A DNA stretch of 34,511 nt from Pirellulales bacterium (GCA_036499395.1 DASYDW010000018.1:1-34511), one strand, 5' to 3'; positions 16,037 through 25,909 are shown, counted from the first letter of the stretch. Made by a program: numbers and translations. Notes: generated by a model from the sequence alone, not told the origin.

Positions 16037-16435
16037 ATGACTAGCGAAGCAACCGTTGAAAAAGACGTTCAAAATCAGCAGGGGTGCCGCACGCGCGGTC
16101 CCGAGTCGCGAGTTTTTCGGCCGAGCGTCGATATTTTGGAACTGGCCGACGAATTGTTGATTTTTGCTAATGTGCCAGGAGCCGTGGCCAATCAGATCGA
16201 CGTTCAGTTCGAGGGTGGCCAATTGACCGTGCGAGCGCCGGTCGCCGCACGCCAAACGGGCGAGACGAACTACTTGCTGCGTGAATACGGCGTCGGCGAG
16301 TTTTTGCGAACTTTCCGAGTCGGCGAGCAGATCGACGGTAGTCGGATCACGGCTGAATACACCGACGGCGTTTTGAAGCTGCATCTGCCCAAGGCCGAGG
16401 CGGCCAAGCAGCGGAAGATCGAAGTTAAGGGCTGA
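16037..16435 (+). CDS. Small heat-shock protein, Hsp20/alpha-crystallin family (second copy)
   Basis: The 132-residue protein starts at the ATG at 16037, preceded by GAGGAGAT seven bases upstream. Its alpha-crystallin domain (about 28-130) reads FRPSVDILELADELLIFANVPGAVANQIDVQFEGGQLTVRA, then YLLREYGVGEFLRTFRVGEQIDGSRITAEYTDGVLKLHLPKAEAAKQRKIEV. It is clearly diverged from the first copy, especially in the N-terminal arm, which suggests hetero-oligomer formation or a different client set. Tandem unequal Hsp20 pairs of this sort are common in planctomycetes and other soil or freshwater bacteria. A GC-rich hairpin follows the stop. Confidence 0.93.
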   Translation: MTSEATVEKDVQNQQGCRTRGPESRVFRPSVDILELADELLIFANVPGAVANQIDVQFEGGQLTVRAPVAARQTGETNYLLREYGVGEFLRTFRVGEQIDGSRITAEYTDGVLKLHLPKAEAAKQRKIEVKG

Positions 16436-16474
16436 ACCGCGGCCTTTCACTCTCAGCGAACGTCGCAAATTGAT

Positions 16475-16512
16475 GCACGGCCGGCACTAGCGCCGGCCGT
16501 GCGTCGTTGTTC
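16475..16512 (+). terminator. GC-rich hairpin after hsp20 pair
   Basis: A perfect 11-bp stem (GCACGGCCGGC at 16475-16485 with its complement at 16492-16502) has a 6-nt loop and is followed by GTCGTTGTTC. The tail is T-rich but not a clean T-run, so termination is likely but not certain. Confidence 0.6.
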
Positions 16513-16535
16513 CTACACCCGCGGATTGCTACGAT
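16507..16535 (+). promoter_or_regulatory. Possible ptsI promoter giving a leaderless mRNA
   Basis: TTGTTC (16507-16512) and TACGAT (16530-16535) are 17 bp apart. The -10-like box ends six bases before the ptsI ATG at 16542, so transcription would start at the start codon itself. This fits the absence of a ribosome-binding site. Confidence 0.4.
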
Positions 16536-16541
16536 TTTGGC

Positions 16542-18302
16542 ATGCGAAAGGGAATTGGCGTCTCGCCGGGCGTGGTGATCGGGAAAGCGTACTGCATTCA
16601 CGAGATCTTCGTTAACCCGAAGACCCGTCGTCTGGCCGAGGACAAGATATTCGCCGAGCTGCGGCGGTTCGAGCTGGCGCGCGAGCGGACGGCCGCGGAT
16701 TTGCGCGCTTTGCATCAAAAGGTGGCCACCCAGGTCGGGGCCGAGCAGGCGGCCGTCTTTCGTGCGCACGAGACGATCCTTCATGACCCGGCTTTCACGG
16801 CCAAGGTGCGCGAACGGATCGTCGACCAGCGCGAAGCGGCTCCCGCCGCGCTCGAGCATGTGCTGGCGGCGTACACCGCGCTCTTCACGCGCATGGACGA
16901 CGAGTATCTGCGCGAGCGGCTGGTCGACGTCCGCGACGTCATCATTCGCCTGTCGGGGCATCTGTCGCCCGTGCTGGCCAAAGACCCGGAAGAAGGGAAC
17001 GGTCCTCTGATCCTCGTGGCCAGCGAACTGTTGCCTTCGCAAGTCGTGGCGCTGGGGAAGCGCGAAGTGGCAGGCATTGTCACGCAGTCTGGGGGACAGA
17101 CGAGCCACGCGGCGATCCTGGCCCGCAGCCGTGGCGTGCCGGCTGTCAGCGGCGTGCAAGGCATTTTGAAGGCTGTGAAAAATGGCGACACCGTGGTCGT
17201 CGACGGTAGCTCAGGCCACGTGATCGTCAATCCCGATGCCGAAGCCGAAAGCGCGTATCGCAAGCTGCAACGCGAATTCATTCATCTGAAGGACGTGCTG
17301 GCCGAGAATCGGGACCTGCCGGCTGTGACGGCCGACGGTACGAACGTCGAATTGCTGGCGAACGTCAATAGCGTTGACGACGCGCGCGCTGCGTCCGCCA
17401 TGGGGGCCGCGGGCATTGGGCTGTTTCGCACCGAGTATTTGTTCCTTACGCATCCCAACGTACCGGACGAGGAAGAGCAACTCGCGGCCTATCGCGCCAT
17501 CATTGAGGCCAGCCCCGGCCATCGTGTCACGATTCGCACGCTGGACCTGGGGGGGGACAAGACGATTCCCTACCTGGGACACGACCGCGAAGCGAATCCT
17601 TTTCTCGGTTGGCGCTCGATTCGGCTGTCGTTCGAGCATCCGCAGTTTTTTACCACCCAGATTCGGGCGATTGTCCGCTCGGCGTTTCAAGCGGCGAAAT
17701 CGCCGACCAATGTGCGGATCATGTTTCCGATGATTACCACGTTGGAAGAGATGCGGCGCGTCCGCGCTATGGTGCATCGCGTGCGCCGCGCCATGCACGC
17801 CGAGGGGGACAACGTACACGACCTGCCGATCGGCCTGATGCTCGAGGTGCCGGCGGCCGCGGTGTCGATCGAGCAGATGCTGGAAGTGGTTGATTTCGTA
17901 TCGATCGGCTCGAACGATCTGGTGCAATACCTGATGGCCGCCGATCGCGATAACCCCAAGGTGAGCCACCTTTGTCAGCCCCTCAGTCCGCCGGTGCTGA
18001 AGGTGCTCAGCGGTGTGATCGCGGCTTGTAACCGGGCCGGCAAGCCTGTTACGTTGTGCGGCGAAATGGCCGGACAGCCACGGGCATTTGTCCTATTGAT
18101 CGGCATGGGGCTGCGCAGTTTCAGCATGAGCCCGGCCTTCATCCCGATGATCAAGGACCTGACGCGACATCTAACGATCCAAGATGCGGAAGAAATTCTG
18201 GCCGGCGCGATGCGTCTGAAGACGACGAGCCAGGTCAATCAGTTCATGGCCAAGCAAATCGCGCGAATCGCGCCAAACCTGCGCCCGCTCGATTCGCAAT
18301 AA
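16542..18302 (+). CDS. ptsI: Phosphoenolpyruvate-protein phosphotransferase, PTS enzyme I
   Basis: The 586-residue cytoplasmic enzyme takes phosphate from PEP and passes it to HPr-type carriers. The N-terminal HPr-binding and phosphohistidine domain shows GGQTSHAAILARS with His189, the same number as the phosphorylated histidine of E. coli enzyme I. The C-terminal PEP-binding domain shows GIGLFRTEYLFL, RTLDLGGDK, MFPMITTLEEMR, SIGSNDLVQYLMAADRDN and VTLCGEMAGQP with Cys506. Length and motif order match the full family, so it should be active. No HPr or sugar permease gene is nearby; planctomycete PTS proteins often appear regulatory, and that may hold here. The start has no ribosome-binding site. 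The peptidase gene follows after 16 bp. Confidence 0.95.
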   Translation: MRKGIGVSPGVVIGKAYCIHEIFVNPKTRRLAEDKIFAELRRFELARERTAADLRALHQKVATQVGAEQAAVFRAHETILHDPAFTAKVRERIVDQREAAPAALEHVLAAYTALFTRMDDEYLRERLVDVRDVIIRLSGHLSPVLAKDPEEGNGPLILVASELLPSQVVALGKREVAGIVTQSGGQTSHAAILARSRGVPAVSGVQGILKAVKNGDTVVVDGSSGHVIVNPDAEAESAYRKLQREFIHLKDVLAENRDLPAVTADGTNVELLANVNSVDDARAASAMGAAGIGLFRTEYLFLTHPNVPDEEEQLAAYRAIIEASPGHRVTIRTLDLGGDKTIPYLGHDREANPFLGWRSIRLSFEHPQFFTTQIRAIVRSAFQAAKSPTNVRIMFPMITTLEEMRRVRAMVHRVRRAMHAEGDNVHDLPIGLMLEVPAAAVSIEQMLEVVDFVSIGSNDLVQYLMAADRDNPKVSHLCQPLSPPVLKVLSGVIAACNRAGKPVTLCGEMAGQPRAFVLLIGMGLRSFSMSPAFIPMIKDLTRHLTIQDAEEILAGAMRLKTTSQVNQFMAKQIARIAPNLRPLDSQ

Positions 18303-18318
18303 GCCCTTGAGGACTTCG

Positions 18319-20931
18319 ATGAATCGGCAATATTGCGGCTGTAAGTTTCTCTCGGTTGTGGTCAGCATGGCAATCGGCAGTGGGGCGATCTTATTGGGAG
18401 ATGTAGCCCTGGCCGCTGAGCAATCGCCGGACAAGACGATCGCCATCAAGTCCGAGTCGGGCATCATCTATCCCACGCCGCGGCGCAGCGATCAGACCGA
18501 CGATTACCACGGCCGGCAAGTAGCAGATCCCTTTCGCTGGCTCGAGGATACCGACAGCGCCGAGACGCGCGAGTGGATCAAGGACGAGAACGAACTGACG
18601 TTCGGCTACTTGAAATCGATCCCTGAGCGCGGGCCGATCCGGGCACGCCTGGAAAAGCTGTGGAACTACGAGAAGTACGGTATCCCAACGGCCCGCGGCG
18701 GTCGTTTCTTCTACAGTCGCAACGACGGACTACAGAATCAAAGCGTGATCTACGTTGCTGCCTCGCTCGATGCCGAGCCACGCGTGCTGCTGGATCCGAA
18801 TACGCTGTCGGCCGATGGCACGGTCGCTCTGTCAGGCAGCGCCATTAGCGATGACGGCAAGTTGTTCGCCTACGGCCTGGCGACCGCCGGATCGGACTGG
18901 CAGGAATGGCGCGTTCGCGACGTCGAATCCGGTCGCGATTTGGAAGATCGGCTGCAGTGGATCAAATTTTCCGCCGCATCGTGGGCGGCCGACGGTCGCG
19001 GTTTCTATTACAGCCGTTACGACGAGCCGGATGAGCAAGCCAAGCTAACCGGCGTCAATTATTTTCAAAAGCTCTTCTTTCACAAGCTCGGCACGCCGCA
19101 GAGCAAAGACAAACTGATTTACGAACGCCGCGACGAAAAAGAATGGGGCTTCGACGGACTGGTCACCGACGACGGCCATTGGCTGGTGATCCGCGTGTGG
19201 CGCGGCACTGAGCGGAAGAACCAGCTTTTCTATCTCGATCTGACGAAGCCGGACGCCCAGGTCGTTCCGTGGATCACCGGGTTCGACGCGCAGTACGATT
19301 TCGTCGGCAACCAGGGGAATACGTTCTTCCTGCGCACCGATCTCGACGCTCCGCGCCACCGTCTGGTTGCGGCCGACGTTACGGCAACGGACCGCGACGG
19401 CTGGAAAGAATTGATTCCTGAGCAGGCCGACGTGCTGCAATCGGTCACGCTCGTGGACAAGAAGCTCGTCGCGCTCTACCTGAAGGATGCTCGCAGCCAG
19501 GTTCGATTGTTCGACACCGCCGGCACGCCGCGAGGAGAAATCGCGCTGGCGGCAATCGGCACCGTGGCGATTGGCGAGGCGCGGCAGAGCGACAAGGAGC
19601 TTTTCTATTCGTTCACCAGCTTTCTCGCCGCGCCGACGATTTATCGCTTCGATGTTGCGTCCGGCAAGACCACGGTGTTTCGTCAGCCGAAGGTCGACTT
19701 TGCTGCCGATCGTTATGTGACCGAGCAGGTTTTCTACAAGAGTAAAGACGGCACGCGGGTGCCCATGTTCATTACTCGGCGCAAGGACCTGCCGCTAGAT
19801 GGCAGCAATCCGACGTACCTGTCTGCCTACGGTGGGTTTGATATTTCGCTGACCCCGTCGTTTTCCCCAGGACGCTTGGTGTGGCTGGAAATGGGGGGCA
19901 TCTACGCGCAACCGAATTTGCGTGGTGGTGGCGAGTATGGCCGCGCCTGGCACGAGGCCGGCATGAAATCGCGCAAGCAAAACGTGTTTGACGATTTCAT
20001 CGCCGCCGCCGAATGGCTGATCGAGAATCGCTACACACAAGCGTCACGGCTAGCCATTTCGGGTCGCTCGAATGGTGGGCTGCTGGTCGGCGCCGCGCTG
20101 ACGCAGCGTCCCGAGCTATTCGGCGCGACGCTGCCGGGCGTGGGTGTAATGGACATGCTGCGGTTTCATCGCTTCACGATCGGTTGGGCCTGGGTCAGCG
20201 AATACGGTTCGGCCGATAATGCCGATGATTTTTCGACGCTGTACAGTTATTCGCCGCTGCACAACATCCGGCCTGACACGAAGTATCCGGCTACGCTCAT
20301 CACGACGGCTGACCACGACGATCGCGTGGTGCCAGGGCACAGCTTTAAATTTGCCGCGACCTTGCAGGGGGCGCAGGCCGGGCCCGCGCCGATTCTGATT
20401 CGCATCGAAACCAGCGCTGGCCACGGCGCCGGCACGCCGACGGCGAAGCTGATCGAAGAAGCCGCCGACGGCTATGCATTTCTGGTTAAGGCGCTGGAGG
20501 TAAAGGTGGCCCCTGATTTCGGCAATACGGTCGATCCGCCGCGAGCGAAGAATTACGTCGCGCCGACCGAGCAATTGGTGACCGAGATTTTCGTGCGCGA
20601 TCTCGAAGCGTCGGTCGCGTTCTACGAGAAGCTCGGCTTCAAGCTGCTGCGCAAGCAAGGTGGTTTCGCGGAACTGGCCTGGGAGGGGCACAAGCTGTTT
20701 CTCGATCAGCGGGCCAAGCTGCCGCCGGTACCGGACTTCCCCGCCGCCAATGTGCGTGTGATGGTGCCGGACGTCGACGCTTTCTGGAAGCGATGCAACG
20801 AAATGAAAGCCCGTGTCGTGGCGCCGATCGGCGACCGCTACTACGGCCTGCGCGATTTCACCGTCGCCGATCCCGATGGTTATGGCGTGCGCTTCGGCAG
20901 CTTGCTGGGGAGCCGGAAGAAGGCAGAATGA
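18319..20931 (+). CDS. Prolyl oligopeptidase (S9A) fused to a C-terminal VOC domain
   Basis: I chose the ATG at 18319 because GAGG lies six bases upstream; a TTG at 18307 is less likely. The 870-residue product begins with a signal peptide (about 1-33, ending ALAAEQ), so it is exported. Next come a beta-propeller region (about 50-460) and a peptidase domain with an intact triad: Ser584 in SGRSNGG, Asp667 in [13 protein letters not shown] and His702 in SAGHGAG. It should cleave short peptides after proline. Unusually, residues about 750-865 form a second domain of the glyoxalase/bleomycin-resistance (VOC) type: [23 protein letters not shown], then [16 protein letters not shown]. The usual terminal glutamate metal ligand is Arg there, so this half probably binds rather than catalyses. 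There is no stop or frameshift at the junction. Confidence 0.93.
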   Translation: MNRQYCGCKFLSVVVSMAIGSGAILLGDVALAAEQSPDKTIAIKSESGIIYPTPRRSDQTDDYHGRQVADPFRWLEDTDSAETREWIKDENELTFGYLKSIPERGPIRARLEKLWNYEKYGIPTARGGRFFYSRNDGLQNQSVIYVAASLDAEPRVLLDPNTLSADGTVALSGSAISDDGKLFAYGLATAGSDWQEWRVRDVESGRDLEDRLQWIKFSAASWAADGRGFYYSRYDEPDEQAKLTGVNYFQKLFFHKLGTPQSKDKLIYERRDEKEWGFDGLVTDDGHWLVIRVWRGTERKNQLFYLDLTKPDAQVVPWITGFDAQYDFVGNQGNTFFLRTDLDAPRHRLVAADVTATDRDGWKELIPEQADVLQSVTLVDKKLVALYLKDARSQVRLFDTAGTPRGEIALAAIGTVAIGEARQSDKELFYSFTSFLAAPTIYRFDVASGKTTVFRQPKVDFAADRYVTEQVFYKSKDGTRVPMFITRRKDLPLDGSNPTYLSAYGGFDISLTPSFSPGRLVWLEMGGIYAQPNLRGGGEYGRAWHEAGMKSRKQNVFDDFIAAAEWLIENRYTQASRLAISGRSNGGLLVGAALTQRPELFGATLPGVGVMDMLRFHRFTIGWAWVSEYGSADNADDFSTLYSYSPLHNIRPDTKYPATLITTADHDDRVVPGHSFKFAATLQGAQAGPAPILIRIETSAGHGAGTPTAKLIEEAADGYAFLVKALEVKVAPDFGNTVDPPRAKNYVAPTEQLVTEIFVRDLEASVAFYEKLGFKLLRKQGGFAELAWEGHKLFLDQRAKLPPVPDFPAANVRVMVPDVDAFWKRCNEMKARVVAPIGDRYYGLRDFTVADPDGYGVRFGSLLGSRKKAE

Positions 20932-20986
20932 CGACGTTTGCACCAACTCCCCTGTGCCAGACCGGGCAATTTTGGATAATTGCGGC

Positions 20987-22744
20987 ATGCACGACAAAAA
21001 AGAAAACGCCAAGAAGCCTTCGACCCCGGAAACGTCCGACGCCGCAATACCCGGCAGTGAGCCTGAGCGCCGGCTGAATTTCGTCGAAGAGATTGTTGAA
21101 GCAGATCTCGCCACCGGTAAGTACGGCGGCCGCGTCCATACTCGCTTTCCCCCTGAGCCGAACGGTTACCTGCATATCGGGCACGCCAAAAGCATCTGCT
21201 TGAACTTTGGGCTGGCCGCGCGGTACGGCGGCAAGTGCAACCTGCGCTTCGACGATACCAATCCCAGCAAGGAAGACGTCGAGTACGTCGATTCGATCAA
21301 GGACAGCGTCCGCTGGCTCGGCTTCGATTGGGAAGACCGGCTGTTCTACGCGTCGGACTACTTCGGCCAACTCTACGATTGGGCCGAGCAATTGATTCAG
21401 GCCGGCAAGGCCTACGTTTGCGACCTCACGGGCGACCAGATTCGCGAGTACCGCGGTACGCTCACCTCGCCTGGCAAGAACAGCCCCTTCCGCGAGCGTG
21501 CGATCGACGAAAGTCTCGACCTGTTCCGCCGCATGCGGGCGGGCGAATTCCGGGACGGCTCGCGCACCCTGCGCGCGAAGCTTGATATGGCGTCTCCGAA
21601 CTTGAACATGCGCGACCCGGTGCTGTACCGCATCTTGCACGCGACGCATCATCGCACGGGCGACTCATGGTGTATTTACCCCATGTACGACTTCACGCAT
21701 GGTCAGTCCGATTCGATCGAAGAGATCACCCACTCGATCTGCACGCTGGAGTTCGAGAATCATCGACCGCTCTACGATTGGTTCCTCGAAACCCTGTCGA
21801 TCTACCGCCCGCAACAGATCGAATTTGCTCGCCTGAATCTGACGTACACGCTGATGAGCAAGCGCAAGCTGCTGGAGCTAGTGGAAGAAGATCGGGTGAG
21901 CGGTTGGAATGATCCGCGCATGCCGACGCTGGTCGGTTTGCGGCGGCGCGGCTACACGCCCGCATCGATCCGCAGTTTTTGCGAACGCATTGGCGTGGCG
22001 AAGTTCAACAGCGTGATCGACGTGCAGGTGCTGGAGAACGCCATTCGCGAGGACCTGAATCGGAATGCACCGCGTGTGATGGCCGTGCTGCGACCGCTAA
22101 AAGTAGTGATCGACAATTATCCTGTCGACCAGGTGGACGAGCTCGACGCGATCAACAATCCCGAGGATCCGTCGGCCGGCACGCGCAAGGTTCCCTTCAC
22201 GCGCGAGCTGTACATCGAGCGCGATGACTTCCGCGAAGATCCTCCGAAGGAATTCTTCCGCCTGGCCCCCGGACGCGAAGTGCGCTTGCGGTACGCGTAT
22301 CTGGTCACCTGCACCAGCGTTGTGAAGGATGCGGCCGGTGAAATTACCGAGCTGCATTGCACGTATGATCCGGCCACGCGCGGCGGCAATACGCCTGACG
22401 GCCGCAAGGTAAAGGGGACCATTCATTGGGTCTCGGCCTCGCGCTCGCTGCCGGCCGAGGTGCGCGTTTATGACCATTTGTTTACGCAGCCCGACCCCAG
22501 CGATGTTCCCACCGGCGGCGACTATCGCGACAGTTTGAACCCCAAGTCGCTGGAAGTACTGAGCGAGTGCCGCGTTGAGCCGTCACTCGCAGGTGCCGCG
22601 CCGGAAAGCCGCTACCAGTTCGAGCGGCAAGGCTACTTCTGCGTCGACATGATCGACTCGCACCCGGATAAGCTGGTCTTCAACCGCACGGTGTCGCTGA
22701 AGGACTCGTGGGCCAAGATCGAGAAGGGGCAAAAGAAGAAGTAG
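20987..22744 (+). CDS. glnS: Glutaminyl-tRNA synthetase
   Basis: The 585-residue class I enzyme charges tRNA-Gln with glutamine. It has the HIGH motif at 63-66 ([11 protein letters not shown]), the KMSKS-type signature TLMSKRKL around 290-292, and the GlnRS-specific [23 protein letters not shown] and [32 protein letters not shown] blocks. These separate it from non-discriminating GluRS. The C-terminal beta-barrel anticodon-binding domain follows (about 340-580). I start it at the ATG at 20987 because the family's N-terminus fits there and the upstream extension is a shadow of the previous gene. There is no ribosome-binding site, but GATAAT at 20975-20980 lies six bases before the ATG, so the mRNA might be leaderless. 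It is 55 bp downstream of the peptidase gene. Confidence 0.95.
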   Translation: MHDKKENAKKPSTPETSDAAIPGSEPERRLNFVEEIVEADLATGKYGGRVHTRFPPEPNGYLHIGHAKSICLNFGLAARYGGKCNLRFDDTNPSKEDVEYVDSIKDSVRWLGFDWEDRLFYASDYFGQLYDWAEQLIQAGKAYVCDLTGDQIREYRGTLTSPGKNSPFRERAIDESLDLFRRMRAGEFRDGSRTLRAKLDMASPNLNMRDPVLYRILHATHHRTGDSWCIYPMYDFTHGQSDSIEEITHSICTLEFENHRPLYDWFLETLSIYRPQQIEFARLNLTYTLMSKRKLLELVEEDRVSGWNDPRMPTLVGLRRRGYTPASIRSFCERIGVAKFNSVIDVQVLENAIREDLNRNAPRVMAVLRPLKVVIDNYPVDQVDELDAINNPEDPSAGTRKVPFTRELYIERDDFREDPPKEFFRLAPGREVRLRYAYLVTCTSVVKDAAGEITELHCTYDPATRGGNTPDGRKVKGTIHWVSASRSLPAEVRVYDHLFTQPDPSDVPTGGDYRDSLNPKSLEVLSECRVEPSLAGAAPESRYQFERQGYFCVDMIDSHPDKLVFNRTVSLKDSWAKIEKGQKKK

Positions 22745-22812
22745 CGGTGGGCGATTGAGATGGTGCGCTGCGCTTCGACGCCGTTCGGTAGCGCCGGTGC
22801 TCACAGAGTACC

Positions 22813-24006
22813 CTACGATAATCGCTCGGCCACGATGGCCGTCGGATGGCCGTCTCGCGGCAACAGGACCAACGTTGCGCTGTGATCGCCCGACAGTTTT
22901 AGTTCCTGCCGTAGCTTCTCGATATCGATATCGACACCGCGTTTCTTGATTTCCAACCGGCCGATGCGGCGCTCGCGCATCACGGCGCGCAAACGGCGCC
23001 GATCGAGCGGCAATACCTCGTGAATCGCGAAGCCGGCGAGCGCCGGATCGGCGAGCACGCGATCTCCGGTCAGATAGCCGATTCCGTACGTGATCGCCGC
23101 CAGGTCGTGCTCCGCGGCCAGGTCCGCGGTTAGCTCCGCGGCCAGCACCGCCGCATCCGGTTCGTAGAGGTATTGCCCTAACGCGTCGGCTTTCGGGGGA
23201 TGCTCGTCGCCTGCGCCTGTGATCGAGCGCACTTCCGCGGCGCGCGGATCGATGATGCTGGCTCGACGTCTACCAACATCACGGGCAAGCGAGCCGAACC
23301 AGCAAACCAGTTGCCGGCACTCGCCGCCACGACTGATCCATTCCAGCTCGGCCTCGGCCGGCCAGGCATCGGGCAGCGTCGCGGCCGGCGCAAGCTTAAT
23401 GCTTCCTGCGCCGCATTTGCGGCGCAACCGATCGATAACCTCGGGGCCCGGCTCGTGCAGGTCGACGCGCGTGGTGCGCCGCCCTTCGGGGCGGCGATCG
23501 GGATCGATATGCCAGGCGGCGAACTCATGAATATCGAATCTGTCGACGTCAGTCGTTGCGACCGTCACCGTGGCTTGCGGCAAGACAGCCTTGGCATTCG
23601 CTGCGGCGATCACGGCCACGGCCGGGTCACGATCGACGCCCGTCACCGGCCCGCGCGCAGCGAGCGCCAACAGATCGCCCCCGATGCCGCAACAAAGGTC
23701 GGCGACCGGCGCCCCTGTTGGAAACCGCCTGGCCTTGTACGACGCGACGAACTCGTCGGTTGCCTGCTCCAAGCCGATGGGCGTGAAGAACATTCCCTCG
23801 GCGGCCGAAAACTTTTGCCGGGCTCGGCGGCGCAGCTCGACTTGTTCCAGCACCAGGTGCGTACGTTCGGGGGATAACTGCCTGCGCAATTCGGCCGTCA
23901 CGATGAGCGTCGAACGTCGATCGACGCCTGCCTTGGCCAACCATGCCTCGCCGTCCGCGGACGTGAGCCAGCGATAATCGTCCGGCGCGTTTTGTTGTTC
24001 GGTCAT
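22813..24006 (-). CDS. SAM-dependent methyltransferase with THUMP-like domain
   Basis: The 397-residue cytoplasmic protein has the SAM-binding motif VADLCCGIGGDLLAL (about 101-115), the acidic VTGVDRDP strand and a DPDRR motif (about 168-172, usually DPARR) in the active-site region. Its C-terminal half (about 300-395, ADLAAEHDLAAITYGIGYLTGD, then RRIGRLEIKKRGVDIDIEKLRQELKLSGD) matches the THUMP-like domain of this RNA-methyltransferase-like family. Base methylation of RNA is the likely activity; the target is unknown. The ATG at 24006 overlaps the stop of the upstream gene by four bases (ATGA), so the two are probably translated together even though the upstream gene has a very different base composition. 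Confidence 0.88.
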   Translation of the reverse strand: MTEQQNAPDDYRWLTSADGEAWLAKAGVDRRSTLIVTAELRRQLSPERTHLVLEQVELRRRARQKFSAAEGMFFTPIGLEQATDEFVASYKARRFPTGAPVADLCCGIGGDLLALAARGPVTGVDRDPAVAVIAAANAKAVLPQATVTVATTDVDRFDIHEFAAWHIDPDRRPEGRRTTRVDLHEPGPEVIDRLRRKCGAGSIKLAPAATLPDAWPAEAELEWISRGGECRQLVCWFGSLARDVGRRRASIIDPRAAEVRSITGAGDEHPPKADALGQYLYEPDAAVLAAELTADLAAEHDLAAITYGIGYLTGDRVLADPALAGFAIHEVLPLDRRRLRAVMRERRIGRLEIKKRGVDIDIEKLRQELKLSGDHSATLVLLPRDGHPTAIVAERLS

Positions 24007-24611
24007 TGACGATCGATTTCGCGTCGGTAGCGACTGAACTTTCGCCCGATTACGTCGACGACATCCTGGCACTCTATTGCTGTTTTGGACGGCCAGACGT
24101 TCCACGGAGCGCCGAGATACGGGCAATTCATGAAGACCGATTGGTTCTCATAACGAAAGGTCGGCAGCTTTTTGTACCCGTACTCTAGATGTGCCTTCCA
24201 GAATGCCTGGTCAGGCAGTAGCTTCGGATCAGCAGTTGCGGCACGAGCTCTCTCGACTGCTGCATCGTTGCCGTTGAAGGCCTTGGAAAACTCCTCGTCG
24301 GACATGGGGTCGCCCGGTTGGAGCTCAATGACGAACGTCGTTCGCCGAGCAATTGACCGGATGTACCGGTCTTGTGCCGCATCATCCAAGAAGCCTGGCA
24401 ACCCAATAGCGTTGTACACAAGGACCGGTTCGGCACGGTCGATCCGAATTTGTCCGTTGGCGAGGGTAGCCCGCCAGCCCGCTGGCATCTCTGTCTGCAG
24501 GCTCTCAATGAGATTCGCTTTCCATTGCGGCGGTGCGCAAATGGCATCTGTGAGGCTGCCCAATACTGCAAAGTACGCAACAACTGGTGACAGATAACGA
24601 GTGATTTTCAT
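24003..24611 (-). CDS. Secreted protein of unknown function, AT-richer gene
   Basis: I do not recognise this family with confidence. From the ATG at 24611 (24629 is an alternative) it has 202 residues and an N-terminal hydrophobic signal (YLSPVVAYFAVLGSLTDAICA). The mature part contains WRATLANGQIRIDRAEPVLVYNAIGLPGF, FVIELQPGDPMSDEEFSKAF and a conserved-looking C-terminus with two cysteines (FMNCPYLGAPWNVWPSKTAIECQDVVDVIGRKFSRYR) that could form a disulfide. The gene is clearly richer in A+T than its neighbour: 53% G+C in 24061-24240 against about 72% in two 60-base samples of the methyltransferase gene. This suggests later acquisition or relaxed constraint. Its stop overlaps the methyltransferase start. 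Confidence 0.72.
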   Translation of the reverse strand: MKITRYLSPVVAYFAVLGSLTDAICAPPQWKANLIESLQTEMPAGWRATLANGQIRIDRAEPVLVYNAIGLPGFLDDAAQDRYIRSIARRTTFVIELQPGDPMSDEEFSKAFNGNDAAVERARAATADPKLLPDQAFWKAHLEYGYKKLPTFRYENQSVFMNCPYLGAPWNVWPSKTAIECQDVVDVIGRKFSRYRREIDRQ

Positions 24612-24775
24612 CGCCAATTGCCGGAGCATGGAGTTGGCAGGTTTCTTGCTTCGCCACGACTCGTATTGTAATCTGGGCCCACGTTTTCAACGCCAGTTAT
24701 CTTTCGGTTCCCAGGGAACGCATCGCGCGCCGTCTGCAACTTGAGGCCGATTCGAACGAGCGGAGCAGCACACTC

Positions 24776-25882
24776 ATGGCAAGCCCCAAAAAAGTACGCG
24801 TGGCGATTATTGGTCTGGGATTCGGGGCTGAGTTCATCCCGATCTACCAGAATCATCCGCACGCCGAGATGCATGCCATCTGTCAACGCTCGCCCAAAAA
24901 GCTGAAACAGATCGGCGACCATTTTGGCATCGCCAAGCGATATACGAAATACGAAGACGTGTTGGCCGATCCCGACGTCGACGTCGTACACATCAACACG
25001 CCGATCCCCGATCATGCCCCGCAAAGCCTGGCGGGCTTGCGCGCCGGCAAGCACGTGGCCTGCACGGTGCCGATGGGGACCACGGTCGAAGAATGCCTGG
25101 CTATCGTCGAGGCACAGCGCAAAAGCGGCAAGCATTACATGATGATGGAGACCGTGGTCTATAGCCGCGAGTTTCTTTACGTCAAGCAACTCTACGAGAG
25201 CGGCGAGCTGGGGCGGCTTCAGTTTTTGCGCGGTGCGCACCAGCAAGAGATGGCCGGCTGGCCTGGTTACTGGGAAGGGCTGCCCCCGATGCATTACGCC
25301 ACGCATTGCGTCAGCCCTTGCTTGCATTTGCCGAACAAGCGGGCCGAAAGCGTTGTTTGTCACGGCTCAGGCCGGATCAGCGAACAACTGACGGCAAAAT
25401 ATGGTTCGCCCTTCGCCGTCGAGACCGCCACGATCCGCATGGCCGATTCGCCGCTGTGCTGCGAAGTGACGCGCAGCCTGTTCGAGACCGCGCGGCAGTA
25501 CATCGAAAGCTTCGACGTCTACGGTGACAAGGTGACCTTCGAGTGGACGCGCATCGAGCACGAGCCATGCGTGTTGCACCGGGGTGAAACACCCGAGCGC
25601 GTGACGGTGCCCGACTTCGCGCACTTGCTGCCTGAGGGGATTCGTAAATTCACGACCAAGGGTGTGTACGACGCGGACGAGGCGCAGCACCTGTCGTTCA
25701 TTCAAGGGAGCGGTCATGGCGGCTCGCACCCGCATCTGGCGCACGAGTTTCTAAGCGCCATCGTTGAAGACCGTCCGCCGCGCCCTGACGCCGGCACCAG
25801 TGCCAATTGGACGATGACCGGCATTTGTGCCCATCAGTCGGCCATGAAGGGAGGCGAGCGGGTCGCCATCCCGCAGACCTGA
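24776..25882 (+). CDS. Gfo/Idh/MocA family oxidoreductase
   Basis: The 368-residue protein has an N-terminal Rossmann fold with GLGFG (Gly13, Gly15, Gly17) for NAD(P) and a C-terminal alpha/beta domain of the Gfo/Idh/MocA type, so it probably oxidises or reduces a sugar or sugar-like alcohol. The EKP signature that carries the catalytic lysine is replaced by CTVPMGT (96-102), so the usual lysine is missing. HYATHCVSP (about 176-184) may hold the other active-site residues. The substrate is unknown. The ATG at 24776 is divergent from the gene at 24003-24611. There is no signal peptide. A hairpin follows the stop codon, so it seems to be a single-gene unit. Confidence 0.9.
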   Translation: MASPKKVRVAIIGLGFGAEFIPIYQNHPHAEMHAICQRSPKKLKQIGDHFGIAKRYTKYEDVLADPDVDVVHINTPIPDHAPQSLAGLRAGKHVACTVPMGTTVEECLAIVEAQRKSGKHYMMMETVVYSREFLYVKQLYESGELGRLQFLRGAHQQEMAGWPGYWEGLPPMHYATHCVSPCLHLPNKRAESVVCHGSGRISEQLTAKYGSPFAVETATIRMADSPLCCEVTRSLFETARQYIESFDVYGDKVTFEWTRIEHEPCVLHRGETPERVTVPDFAHLLPEGIRKFTTKGVYDADEAQHLSFIQGSGHGGSHPHLAHEFLSAIVEDRPPRPDAGTSANWTMTGICAHQSAMKGGERVAIPQT

Positions 25883-25909
25883 AAGCTTGTCAGTCTGTGA
25901 CAAGTTTGG
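25883..25909 (+). terminator. Hairpin terminator after the oxidoreductase
   Basis: CTTGTCA (25886-25892) and TGACAAG (25898-25904) pair perfectly around a 5-nt loop, and the stem extends outward through a G-T and two A-T pairs. A short TTT follows. It starts one base after the stop codon. Confidence 0.6.

Noticed and set aside
20116..21652. Long minus-strand frames opposite the peptidase and glnS genes
   Set aside because: Antisense shadows caused by high G+C; the plus-strand proteins are unmistakable.
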